DNA from: Actinoplanes lutulentus
GTDB lineage: Bacteria > Actinomycetota > Actinomycetes > Mycobacteriales > Micromonosporaceae
Assembly (NCBI RefSeq): GCF_003259845.1
Contig: NZ_QLMJ01000003.1
Coordinates: forward strand, 558,001 to 622,000
Direction: 5' to 3'
Length of the DNA: 64,000 nt
Made by a program: the position numbers and the translations under genes. How positions within the stretch are numbered: position 1 is the stretch's first letter; every line of letters begins with the position of its first letter. The notes beneath the pieces are model-generated. The model was given only the letters and a program-made list of their open reading frames with translations, had not been told where the DNA came from and did no database searches. Of the stretch, positions 15,095 through 22,719 are shown in pieces.

Positions 15095-15571
15095 ATGGCT
15101 GCCAGCAATGTCACTGCAGAGTTGTTTGGCCAGGCTGACCGCCTGTTCAGACAGGTCGAGCTTACGACCATTTACTTTGATCGGATCTCGGCCGAAGTGC
15201 ACGACCGGTCAGCATTCGACCTTCCGGACGGCACGAGTATCTCCACACGAATAACCGTGATTCTCGGTCATAGACTTCTTGATGAGAAAACGATCGAATT
15301 TCGACATGAGACACGAGTTGCTATTTGCCCCGGAGGCGCCGACGGATCGGCAGTTGTAAACACAACAATTGCCGTTCAATTTGAGTCGAACGACCCTATC
15401 ATTGCAGAGCCAGACGCGTTAAGTGCATTCGGCGAGATTTACAGTCACAGAGTCATGTTTCCTTATCTCAGAGAAGCAGTCCAATCGGCTCTCACCAGAG
15501 TCGGAATTATTGGCGCGACCATGGCCCTTTTCAAGGGCCCTGGCTTGGAGAATCTGGATCCGCCGCATTGA
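15095..15571 (+). CDS. SecB-like chaperone of a toxin-antitoxin-chaperone system
   Basis: A 158-aa protein, close to the 155 aa of SecB. Its C-terminal half carries the SecB-like block FGEIYSHRVMFPYLREAVQS followed by a short helix, matching the FPYxRExx region of SecB. The N-terminal half alternates beta strands (TTIYFDRISAEV, ISTRITVILGHRLL). It starts 6 nt after the HTH gene. High-GC bacteria rarely carry a general SecB, so a dedicated antitoxin chaperone, as with Rv1957 of M. tuberculosis, is the best inference. Confidence 0.6.
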   Translation: MAASNVTAELFGQADRLFRQVELTTIYFDRISAEVHDRSAFDLPDGTSISTRITVILGHRLLDEKTIEFRHETRVAICPGGADGSAVVNTTIAVQFESNDPIIAEPDALSAFGEIYSHRVMFPYLREAVQSALTRVGIIGATMALFKGPGLENLDPPH

Positions 15572-15722
15572 TGCACCGCCTTCATACATGCTAAATCTGC
15601 TCCCCTGCCACCTTGTTCCTGCGGGGAACAGCGCAGCTTGGTTGAAGCGCCCTCGGCACGCGTATGTAGGTAATGATGGGCAGCGTCGATAACTGGCGTG
15701 TACTCCAAGACGGGTACGTCGA

Positions 15723-15751
15723 CCCCGGCTAGCGCTCAGCGTTAGCCGGGG
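15723..15751 (+). terminator. Terminator downstream of the toxin-antitoxin-chaperone genes
   Basis: CCCCGGCTA...TAGCCGGGG, with an inner GCG/CGT extension, is followed by ATTTTC. It lies 150 nt after the SecB-like gene in the same orientation. The 277-nt gap 15572-15848 has nothing else I can support. Confidence 0.6.
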
Positions 15752-15848
15752 ATTTTCGTTGAGAGCCCCTGAGCCGGTTGCGTGAACCGGCAAACACAAC
15801 CCTTTCACGAGCTATGTTTTCGATCCTCATGCGACAGTGGACTGGGTG

Positions 15849-16640
15849 CTAGTCATCCTTGAGGGACCAGTCGGCGTCGCCGTCCTTGACCGTCCCGTCG
15901 CTGTACTGCGCGCTGTTCGACTTCGGCCATGCGCCGTTCGGAAAGCTCGTGGGATCGGCGGCTTCGCCGTGCAAGGTGACTAGGGCGTTGACCTGCGTGC
16001 CCAAAAATGCTGAGAGCAAGCCAAGAGCAGTGACGATCGCTGTCACGTTGACGACTCCTGATTCAAGGAAGATCATCGCGCCGACCGCGGAAAAGACCGC
16101 TGTGCTAATCGCGGTGGTCGCTGCAACAACCTCGACGATCAGCTTCGCAACGACGCCGGCGACCAGAATGTAGAAGGCCAGACCGGCACCGGCGCACAGC
16201 AGCAGGTTGTCGGATGCGGTCTTGGCGATCGACCCGATGCGTCCAGCGGCGGTGGACTGGGCCGCAGCGGCGTTGAGGTAGGCGTCATGACCCTGTCCGG
16301 ACCAATCCGAGCTGTTGATCACCAGATTCTGGACCGTGACATCGGTAGAAACACCGTTCGCAGTGGCCTTGAAGTCGATCCACTTGTACGCATCGATGAA
16401 CATGAAGACGGGTGCGGTCGCGCCCTTGAGCACGTCCAAGATGAAGTTCAGGATCTCGGTCCCTACTTCAACTGTCCTGCGGGCGATCCACTGAAGCAGA
16501 TCACCGAGAACCTCGCCCACGTACCACTGGCTGGAGACCCTGTCCGCGGCGGGAATGACCTCGGCAAGCTTGGCCTCGAAGGTCTTCGTCCCCTGCTCGA
16601 TCTCGCTGATCACTGCCTCATACTGCGCCGCGCTGAACAT
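15849..16640 (-). CDS. WXG100-like / type VII secretion substrate-like protein
   Basis: A 263-aa protein. An N-terminal helical domain (about 1-60) is followed by a segment with the W-x-G turn (SSDWSGQGHDAYLNAAA, near residue 110), then a hydrophobic stretch (about 140-215) that may insert in membranes, and a polar tail. This resembles actinobacterial WXG100/PPE-like substrates of ESX (type VII) secretion. It is the last gene of a four-gene minus-strand operon. No secretion ATPase or channel gene is present on the element. Confidence 0.6.
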   Translation of the reverse strand: MFSAAQYEAVISEIEQGTKTFEAKLAEVIPAADRVSSQWYVGEVLGDLLQWIARRTVEVGTEILNFILDVLKGATAPVFMFIDAYKWIDFKATANGVSTDVTVQNLVINSSDWSGQGHDAYLNAAAAQSTAAGRIGSIAKTASDNLLLCAGAGLAFYILVAGVVAKLIVEVVAATTAISTAVFSAVGAMIFLESGVVNVTAIVTALGLLSAFLGTQVNALVTLHGEAADPTSFPNGAWPKSNSAQYSDGTVKDGDADWSLKDD

Positions 16641-16651
16641 CGCGTCCCCCG

Positions 16652-16969
16652 TCAGTAGACATTCTTGATGCGGTGCGCGCCGGCCTGGTCCTCGGTCTCG
16701 TAGACATCCGCCACCTTGCGCAACGTGCCTGCCATGTCCGTCATCGCGGCAGCACCTTCAACACAGCGGGCAGCGACAGCACGAACGACCTCGTTGTACG
16801 GGCTCACCATCATCTGGAAGAGGCCGGCTTCAACACGGCCGAACTCCATGGCGCCGACCTCAGCGCTGAGCGCCCGCAGCGCCTCGCCCTGGGTGTCCCA
16901 CACCGTTGCCTCGGCGCGCAGGGCATCGGTAGCGACCAAGACCTCTTCTGAGCTGGGAAGACCCATCAC
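16652..16969 (-). CDS. EspC-like ESX secretion-associated protein
   Basis: A 105-aa all-helical protein of EspC/WXG100 size. The C-terminal helix ends ADVYETEDQAG and contains Y-x-x-x-D, the general secretion motif of ESX substrates in mycobacteria. It is encoded 11 nt upstream of the WXG-like gene, consistent with co-secretion as a helical pair. The assignment rests on size, helicity, motif and partner, with no database search. Confidence 0.6.
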   Translation of the reverse strand: MMGLPSSEEVLVATDALRAEATVWDTQGEALRALSAEVGAMEFGRVEAGLFQMMVSPYNEVVRAVAARCVEGAAAMTDMAGTLRKVADVYETEDQAGAHRIKNVY

Positions 16970-16977
16970 ACATCACC

Positions 16978-17700
16978 TCAGTTCGACGACCGCTGGACCA
17001 GGGTGGTCAACGTCGCCAGAGCGTCGCTCACCAGCGCGTCGAGCTCGGCGCTCCGGTGCGCGGCCGACGGAAGTCCGTGTCTCGCTCGCCACAGTGCCGT
17101 CGAGAGGGCTTCGGTGATGGTGCCGCCGGTGCGGTTGCGCGCCCACTGCGGCTCGATAAAGCATTCCGTGAGGCCACCGCTGTTCAGCCTCACGGCCACG
17201 TGGTGCCCGCCGTCGACGCCGTCCGTATCGTCGGCGGGCTGCGGTCGGCTCGCCTGGTCCACCGATTCGCGCAGAGCCCTCATGACCTGCTCGTTGAATT
17301 CGCCGTCGGGCTGTGGCCGGCCTGGACCGAGCCCTGACGGCTGCTCGCGGCTCTGGGAGTTGGCTTCGCCGGCGTACTCGTCCGCGTCTCGCTGCCGCGT
17401 CCACCAGCGGCTGTTGTCCAGGCTCCCGGCCCACGCTCTGGTCGCTGCCTGTCCAGCGGCAGAGGAAGCGTCCAGAACCGCGGAGCCGAGTTCTTCCGGC
17501 TCCAACCGCTCCTGCCACTGGTCCCGCACTCGGATATCGACCGGCAATCCGTCCCGGCCGAGCAACACGAGCACACATCCGCTCGCGTCATAGCCTTCCG
17601 ACTCCTCGGGTGCGGCCGACGCCAGTTCACGCGTCAGCTGACCAAGCTGGTTGACGCGCTGCTGGATTCGCTGAAGGCGTTGCGTTAGGTCCGGTTGCAT
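16978..17700 (-). CDS. YbaB/EbfC-like protein of the ESX-substrate operon
   Basis: A 240-aa protein that appears to hold two YbaB-like half domains. An N-terminal coil plus strand region (VLLGRDGLPVDIRVRDQW...LGSAVLDASSAA, about 45-85) and a C-terminal repeat (VAVRLNSGGLTECFIEPQW...ITEALSTALWRAR, about 165-215) are joined by a polar linker of about 70 residues. YbaB proteins can bind DNA, but in actinobacteria YbaB-like genes often precede EspC/WXG100 genes, where the role is unclear. It overlaps nothing and lies 8 nt before the EspC-like gene. Confidence 0.55.
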   Translation of the reverse strand: MQPDLTQRLQRIQQRVNQLGQLTRELASAAPEESEGYDASGCVLVLLGRDGLPVDIRVRDQWQERLEPEELGSAVLDASSAAGQAATRAWAGSLDNSRWWTRQRDADEYAGEANSQSREQPSGLGPGRPQPDGEFNEQVMRALRESVDQASRPQPADDTDGVDGGHHVAVRLNSGGLTECFIEPQWARNRTGGTITEALSTALWRARHGLPSAAHRSAELDALVSDALATLTTLVQRSSN

Positions 17701-17701
17701 C

Positions 17702-18115
17702 TCAGCGCGCCTCCCTCGTTCCGGACGCGTGCGCGACCTCCCGCCCGCCTAAAGCGACCAGCACAGCGGCACAGACCAACAGGAGTCCCGCCCCGAACTG
17801 GGTGTTGTCGGAAAACAAGAAGAGGTACGCCAGCGTCGCCACGAGAACGGCCGCAACGATCGACATCCCTACCGCTACAGCACGCACCGCAGATCCAGAG
17901 CCACGCCAAGCGATGACGGCCGAGACGCAAACCACGATGGCAGCTCCGACGGTCACAGCCACGGTCCCGGCCTTCCCGAACACCGTCGCTTCGGCAACAT
18001 CCTCTGATGCGGCGACCAGCAGCGTCACGGTGAGCAGCAGGATTGAAGCGGTTGTGCTGAGCATCAGCAGGGTGAACCCGCCTGCGCTGTCACGCCGGCT
18101 CGTTTGCTCGACCAT
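17702..18115 (-). CDS. Four-pass membrane protein of the ESX-substrate operon
   Basis: A 137-aa protein with four hydrophobic segments (about residues 14-36, 45-68, 75-100 and 105-125) and charged ends. It is the first gene of the operon, abutting the YbaB-like gene. No family is recognised. A CTACT-CA-AGTAG palindrome near 18180 lies about 65 nt upstream and may mark its promoter or operator. Confidence 0.55.
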   Translation of the reverse strand: MVEQTSRRDSAGGFTLLMLSTTASILLLTVTLLVAASEDVAEATVFGKAGTVAVTVGAAIVVCVSAVIAWRGSGSAVRAVAVGMSIVAAVLVATLAYLFLFSDNTQFGAGLLLVCAAVLVALGGREVAHASGTREAR

Positions 18116-18321
18116 GGCCTACTCCTCATCCGCGAGCATTCGACAGGACGGTCTCGAACCAACTACTCAGCGCAACATAGCTACTCAAGTAGTCATGTCC
18201 TCGCGCCCCTACCCCGAGGTTGGACGCTACTTCCATCCACAGTGGTACACGCCCTCGGAGCCAGGGCGGTTCACCAAGCCCCAGAACATCGCTCGCGGGA
18301 ATCTGACACTCGGTGGAGCGA

Positions 18322-19146
18322 CTACACCCGTGCGGCCTGCGCGATCTTCATCCAAGCGCGGAGTCGATCACTATCCACTCGGGTGAGATCGGCGATGAGG
18401 CTGACTAAACCAGGCGAACTGCGGACGACACTGACTCGGAGTGCGAGCACAGCAACGTCGTAGCCGTGCTCGCCAGTCATGCCCCGGGGGTCGATGAGCA
18501 TCCAGCCACGTCGACCACGGGCGAGGATGTTCCCGCTGGATGCATCGCCATGACACAAAGCTGGGGTGTGGTCGCGAGCTAGATCGGTCAATTGCGCCAA
18601 GGCAGCTCGGCGCTCACTTGCCGGAGCCACAGCGGTACCGGGACGCAAATCGGCAAGATCGTCGTTCTCAAGACGATCACGCAACCAGTCCAAGATTGAG
18701 GGCAAATCCGGCGAGGCTGGCGGCTGAGCAGCCATCGCCGCGAGCGGAGCAAAGAGTGCTTTCGGGTCAACGGTGGCAGGATCAACCTGACTAAGGGGTG
18801 TTCCGGGCAGCACTCGATCGAGCACGGTCCAGGTGCCTCGTTCATCGCTGAATGCCTCGTGCACCGGCGGTGCGGTCCCCAGGTTCGCAAGCGCGACCGA
18901 GACGGCGGCTTGATCGCGCCCGTGAGGGTCCGGGCTACTACGAATGACGAGTGGGCCGTCGGTGGCATCTACCGCGACTACGAATCCATACCTCGCTGAC
19001 AGCACCTCACGCGGAATGGCTTGGTAGCGCTCACAGATAGCACGGAACTGCACCGGGACTTGGGCAGCCCAGGACTCAGCTGTCTCCGGCCAACGACGGC
19101 GAACGTTCGCAAGCACCGCGGCAGGCACCACGAACTGATCGGTCAT
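18322..19146 (-). CDS. Aminoglycoside phosphotransferase-like kinase
   Basis: A 274-aa protein kinase-fold phosphotransferase. The catalytic loop is CHGDASSGNIL (H-G-D-x4-N), and the metal-binding DPRG (LIDPRGMTGEHGYD) replaces DFG, as in the APH family. The N-terminal lobe has VIRSSPDPHGRDQAAVSVA. The ATG overlaps the HAD gene stop (ATGA). The substrate could be an aminoglycoside, homoserine or another small alcohol, so resistance should not be assumed. It is the third gene of a GntR-HAD-kinase operon carried by the AICE. Confidence 0.75.
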   Translation of the reverse strand: MTDQFVVPAAVLANVRRRWPETAESWAAQVPVQFRAICERYQAIPREVLSARYGFVVAVDATDGPLVIRSSPDPHGRDQAAVSVALANLGTAPPVHEAFSDERGTWTVLDRVLPGTPLSQVDPATVDPKALFAPLAAMAAQPPASPDLPSILDWLRDRLENDDLADLRPGTAVAPASERRAALAQLTDLARDHTPALCHGDASSGNILARGRRGWMLIDPRGMTGEHGYDVAVLALRVSVVRSSPGLVSLIADLTRVDSDRLRAWMKIAQAARV

Positions 19147-19850
19147 CGCATCGGCCTGGTTGCGGTGGAAAGCAGCTCGGCTGCCAGCGCTCGCATGGAG
19201 TGGATCACGATGTCGGCGCCGGCATCGGTGAGTCGCTGCTGTTTGCCTGGCTTGTTGGCGTACCCGATCGTCCGGATGCCTGCGGCCCTGCCGGCCTCGA
19301 CGTCGGTAACCGAATCGCCGATAAAAACCGCCCTGTCGCGCGGCACGCCCGCGGAGGAGAGCGCACGTTCCAGCAGGAACGGATGTGGCTTGAGCAGGCA
19401 CGGGTCCATTCCGTCGAAGCGCGAAGCGATGCCGTCCACATAGGAGGCCATGCCATGCAGCGCGAGGTATTCGCCGATAGCCGTGGTGGCGTTGTTGCTG
19501 ACCACGGCCACTTTTCGCCCGGTCAGGGACGCGGCGCGAAGTACCTCGTCTGCACCCTGCGTCGGTGCGGCGGACTGTACGGCGGTCACTTCCGCGTCTC
19601 GACTGGCGTTTGCGACCTTGCCGGTGAGCTCGTCGTCTCCGAGCTCACCGACGTCGACCAGGAGGCGCAGCGGGTCGCCGTGAGGTTCTGCCAACTTGGT
19701 TGGCAGCTCGCCGCCGTTGTGTCGGCGGATCACGTCGCGCAGGTCGTCGGCGACTACGGGGGCCGGGTGCCCTGCGAAGACCGAACAGATGGGTCCATCG
19801 AAGTCGATCAGGAAGAAACCCGCAGAACCGACCAGGTCGGCGAGCGTCAC
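19143..19850 (-). CDS. HAD-family hydrolase
   Basis: A 235-aa HAD phosphatase. Motif I is FFLIDFDGPI (nucleophile Asp and DxD), motif II is VVSNN, motif III is KPHP, and motif IV is FIGDSVTDVEAGRAAG. The GTG start at 19850 overlaps the GntR stop (GTGA), which makes the operon translationally coupled and favours this start over the longer one. Paired with a phosphotransferase, it may act on the same phosphorylated metabolite, which is inference. Confidence 0.8.
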   Translation of the reverse strand: MTLADLVGSAGFFLIDFDGPICSVFAGHPAPVVADDLRDVIRRHNGGELPTKLAEPHGDPLRLLVDVGELGDDELTGKVANASRDAEVTAVQSAAPTQGADEVLRAASLTGRKVAVVSNNATTAIGEYLALHGMASYVDGIASRFDGMDPCLLKPHPFLLERALSSAGVPRDRAVFIGDSVTDVEAGRAAGIRTIGYANKPGKQQRLTDAGADIVIHSMRALAAELLSTATRPMR

Positions 19851-20713
19851 GGGATGTACTCGTGAGCGATGGTGTCCCACACGCTGTCGAACCAGCCGCG
19901 AGACTGCTGCACGAACTGGTCCCCGGCGTCGCCCTCGTCACCGCTCGTCACGAAGTGGAAGAGCGGTACGTCTTTGCCCAGCACGTCGAAGATCGGCACG
20001 GCCTGTTTGTCGACCGAGACGGTGTGGCGGACGACCGGGTAGAAGCCGAAGAAGACCTCTTCGCGGTTAATGATGTAGAGCTTTGACAGGACCGTGGTGC
20101 CGTAGGCGCGGATCTCCGTGGTGGCGTTACGCACCAGGCCCAGGGTGCCCAGCTCGCCTACTGACTCAACGATGGCCTCGGTGTGACGGCGCGCTATCCG
20201 GGCGGCGCGTTCACGGACTGCGGGATCATCGCCGGCTGGCTCCGCACGGGAGGGCACGATCGCCGGTTGACCTAAGTCCGGCAACAGGATGCGGATCGCG
20301 ATGGACTCCGGGTTGAGCCGGCCCGCGCGGATCTTGTCCAAGGGCTCCTGGATGGCGCCGTGCAGGGTCTCGCTGGAGAAGCCGGCGAAGTCGATGCTGA
20401 TGTGAGCCTGCTCAAATGCGGCCTCGATGTGCGGGCGTAGACCAACGGGTCGATCGGTCTGGGCCCGGACGAATGCTCCACTCCCCTGACGACTGACGAT
20501 TAACCGGTCGTCCCGCAGGATGCGCAAGGCGGTCTTGACCGTCTCGCGCGCTACCCCGTAGCGCTCCGCCAGGTCGGTCTGTGAGGGCAGGCGCTCACCA
20601 GGAGCGAAGCGTCGAGTGAGGATCGCCGCGCGCAGCACGTTAGCGATCTGCTGGGAGGCCGGGCGGGCGTCGTCCGGTTCCAGGTCGTCAAGTTCGCGGG
20701 CTTCCACGTTCAC
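19847..20713 (-). CDS. GntR-family regulator with C-terminal sensor domain
   Basis: A 288-aa protein from GTG 20713; the frame can extend to 20782, but an operator palindrome lies inside that extension. The winged helix (about 20-85) shows GERLPSQTDLAERYGVARETVKTALRIL and IVSRQGSGAFV, typical of GntR. The remaining 200 residues form a ligand or effector domain that I do not recognise, not a UTRA domain. It is divergent from a second GntR gene. TTGGCTAGCCAA-type palindromes lie at 20729-20742 and 20798-20822. Confidence 0.8.
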   Translation of the reverse strand: MNVEARELDDLEPDDARPASQQIANVLRAAILTRRFAPGERLPSQTDLAERYGVARETVKTALRILRDDRLIVSRQGSGAFVRAQTDRPVGLRPHIEAAFEQAHISIDFAGFSSETLHGAIQEPLDKIRAGRLNPESIAIRILLPDLGQPAIVPSRAEPAGDDPAVRERAARIARRHTEAIVESVGELGTLGLVRNATTEIRAYGTTVLSKLYIINREEVFFGFYPVVRHTVSVDKQAVPIFDVLGKDVPLFHFVTSGDEGDAGDQFVQQSRGWFDSVWDTIAHEYIP

Positions 20714-20728
20714 TCCAGCAGCGTAAAG

Positions 20729-20742
20729 CCTGGCTAGCCAGG
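20729..20742. promoter_or_regulatory. Operator palindrome, TGGCTAGCCA type (site 1)
   Basis: CCTGGCTAGCCAGG, a perfect 14-bp palindrome, lies 16 nt before the GTG of the first GntR gene. It shares TGGCTAGCCA with three other sites in the element. Confidence 0.65.
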
Positions 20743-20797
20743 TTAGGAAATATCTCGTCTGTCTGCTTGCGTAGGTGAGCACCTACCCTTACGGTCA

Positions 20798-20822
20798 ATT
20801 TGGCTAGCCAAGCTAGCCAAAT
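20798..20822. promoter_or_regulatory. Operator palindrome, TTGGCTAGCCAA type (site 2)
   Basis: Two 11-nt perfect arms (ATTTGGCTAGC and its complement) surround CAA in the region between the two divergent GntR genes. This is the likeliest place for autoregulation of both. Confidence 0.65.
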
Positions 20823-21036
20823 CTGTTGCGCTCGACGTTACTCGCCACCCCAGCAGGGCGATCTTGTCTAGCGGAACAGTAGGTGCCGGAGCGGCGGTGC
20901 GGACAAACGCGCCCCTTTCGCGATCCGCCCGCTCCGGCGCCACCCCAAACCATCGGGTGGAGGTCGTGATGCCTGAACTGCTCGACGCCACATCATCGGC
21001 GTCCGCAGGGTGGCCCGCTCCCCTGAGTGCTCGGGC

Positions 21037-21777
21037 ATGACCGGGATGCGGATCGATCCGGCGCCCGCGAAGTACGCGATGATCGCGAACACGCTCCAGG
21101 CACGCATTGACAGCGGCACCTACCCGACCGGCTCGATGCTGCCCAGCGAAGCCCAGTTGGTTCGCGAATTCGAGGCCTCCCGGTCAACCGTGGTCCGCGC
21201 GCTGGAGTACTTGCGGCAGCTCGGTTACATCGAGGGCGTTCAAGGCAAGGGACGCGCGGTGCTCGGCACTCCGCGGCCTCGCTCCCCTCGCTTGCCAGGG
21301 CGCATCTTCGCAGCTCTACACGGGGCCGAGATCGGCGTTGGCACGCTGATCGGTGCGGGCCGGGCGCCTGCGTCACCTCGGATCGCTGCGGCTCTCGCCA
21401 TCCCGATCGGCGAGGCGGTCATCGCTCGCCAGCGGATCATGCCCGCAAGTGACTCGGAGCAGACTGCGCTATCAACGGTTTTCCTTCCGGCAATCACTGC
21501 CGGCGGAACCGCGCTCGGCGGTCCGAATCGTCTCCGTGAGGGCATCCTCGACCACCTGGAGCAGCGCCGGCAGTTCGTCGCGGGCGACGTAATCGAGCGA
21601 CTGACCGCGCGGACCGCTTCTCCCCGCGAGGACGACTTGCTCCGACTCGGTCGGCGGACGCTTGTCCTGGCGAGCCTGCTGATCGTCCGCAACACCTCCG
21701 GCCACCCGGTCCTGGTGTTTGACCTGGTCATTCCTGCGGGGCCGCTAGGTATCGAAGAACTCTTCATCGTCCATTGA
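21037..21777 (+). CDS. GntR/UTRA transcriptional regulator, KorSA-like
   Basis: A 246-aa GntR regulator of HutC type. The winged helix (about 5-75) contains LQARIDSGTYPTGSMLPSEA and SRSTVVRALEYLRQLGYIEG. A UTRA-type ligand domain follows (about 85-240: AVIARQRIM, ERLTARTASPREDDLL, VLVFDLVIPAG). AICEs such as pSAM2 encode such a repressor (KorSA) just before pra, exactly as here. I favour ATG 21037 over earlier codons because it opens the conserved domain after a short lead. Confidence 0.8.
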   Translation: MTGMRIDPAPAKYAMIANTLQARIDSGTYPTGSMLPSEAQLVREFEASRSTVVRALEYLRQLGYIEGVQGKGRAVLGTPRPRSPRLPGRIFAALHGAEIGVGTLIGAGRAPASPRIAAALAIPIGEAVIARQRIMPASDSEQTALSTVFLPAITAGGTALGGPNRLREGILDHLEQRRQFVAGDVIERLTARTASPREDDLLRLGRRTLVLASLLIVRNTSGHPVLVFDLVIPAGPLGIEELFIVH

Positions 21778-21794
21778 TTTCAGACTATGAACAA

Positions 21795-21862
21795 GCTTGG
21801 CTAGCCAAGCTGTCCATCTGATAATTTCTGTCCAACTTGGTTAGTCAAGTAGCCAAGCTTGG
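21795..21862. promoter_or_regulatory. Operators (sites 3 and 4) upstream of the Pra-like gene
   Basis: A perfect GCTTGGCTAGCCAAGC palindrome at 21795-21810 is followed at 21836-21851 by the imperfect copy ACTTGGTTAGTCAAGT and then another half-site, TAGCCAAGC. The last site ends 20 nt before the Pra-like start codon. This is strong positional evidence that a GntR protein represses the activator gene. Confidence 0.7.
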
Positions 21863-21882
21863 ACGACAGAGGGAGCAGCTCG

Positions 21883-22314
21883 GTGATTCCGAACGCGATC
21901 AAAGTGCCGGTTCCGTGGGACTACGTCGCGCCGCATGGTGCGCTCTGCCTCGGTGTCGAGCCGGCCACCGACTTCGACAAGCGCGGACAGGGTGACGATC
22001 AGCTCCGCGACAAGGACACCGGCGAGCGGGTCTGGCTCGTCCGGCTCCTTGACTTGGACCCGGAGGCCGGCAAGTTCGGCGGCTCGAAGGAATTCAAGGT
22101 CAAGGTCGTCGCGCCGCAGCAGCCGGTGCCGCCGGCGTCGGCCGTGCCGGGCTATCCGCCGATGGTGGAGTTTGTGGACGTGACGTTGACGCCGTACGTG
22201 GATTCGCAGAAGTGCAAGGGCGCCGCCGCTAAGTGCCGTGCGCGGCTGGGCTGGTCGGTGCGTGCGACCGCGATGACGGCGCCGCAGTCCGCCGGGCGCG
22301 CGAAAGCCGCCTAG
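21883..22314 (+). CDS. Pra-like activator of replication, integration and excision
   Basis: A 143-aa protein from GTG 21883 with GAGGGAG upstream. The opening IPNAIKVPVPWDYVAPHG and the segment DKDTGERVWLVRLLDLD match the family annotated in AICEs as plasmid replication, integration and excision activator (Pra of pSAM2). It is expected to activate the rep-xis-int operon. Placement between the KorSA-like repressor and the transfer genes agrees. The C-terminus (QSAGRAKAA) is disordered. Confidence 0.8.
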   Translation: MIPNAIKVPVPWDYVAPHGALCLGVEPATDFDKRGQGDDQLRDKDTGERVWLVRLLDLDPEAGKFGGSKEFKVKVVAPQQPVPPASAVPGYPPMVEFVDVTLTPYVDSQKCKGAAAKCRARLGWSVRATAMTAPQSAGRAKAA

Positions 22315-22407
22315 ATCTCGTCGCGTCCGGGAGCGGGGCCAACAACCGCCAAGAAGTCATCCCCGCCCCGGGCGCTCAACCACTGACCTGCGAAGGAGAG
22401 GGCTGTG

Positions 22408-22719
22408 ATGCCCAAGGTAGTCGACGCTGCCCGCGTCACGACACGAGATAACACCGTATGGCGTACCTGCACCGAGTGCGGCCAGCTCAGGCCGATCCCG
22501 GACGGCGTCGAACGATGCGATGCCTGTCTCCAGCAGCGCGAGCGGGAAGCCCTACAACAGCACGCTCTGAACGGCTGGGAGTACGCGCACCGCTATACCG
22601 GCGTCATCGGCAGGATCGAGGCTTGGGCGCTGCTGATCCCTAATGTCAGCGATGCCGAACGCCTCGACCACATCCGGCAGGCCCTGAGCACCCTCGACCA
22701 GGCTAAGGCGGTGAGCTAG
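22408..22719 (+). CDS. Small zinc-ribbon-like protein of the AICE core
   Basis: A 103-aa protein with GAAGGAGAGG upstream. An N-terminal zinc-ribbon-like element has two CxxC pairs (CTEC near residue 20, CDAC near 36), followed by an amphipathic helix and RIEAWALLIPNVSDAERL. Its stop is immediately followed by the translocase ATG. Small genes of this kind are common between pra and tra in AICEs. The function is unknown. Confidence 0.65.
   Translation: MPKVVDAARVTTRDNTVWRTCTECGQLRPIPDGVERCDACLQQREREALQQHALNGWEYAHRYTGVIGRIEAWALLIPNVSDAERLDHIRQALSTLDQAKAVS

Noticed and set aside
18322..19146. Confirmed streptomycin resistance gene
   Set aside because: Only the general phosphotransferase motifs can be seen; drug specificity cannot be read from them.
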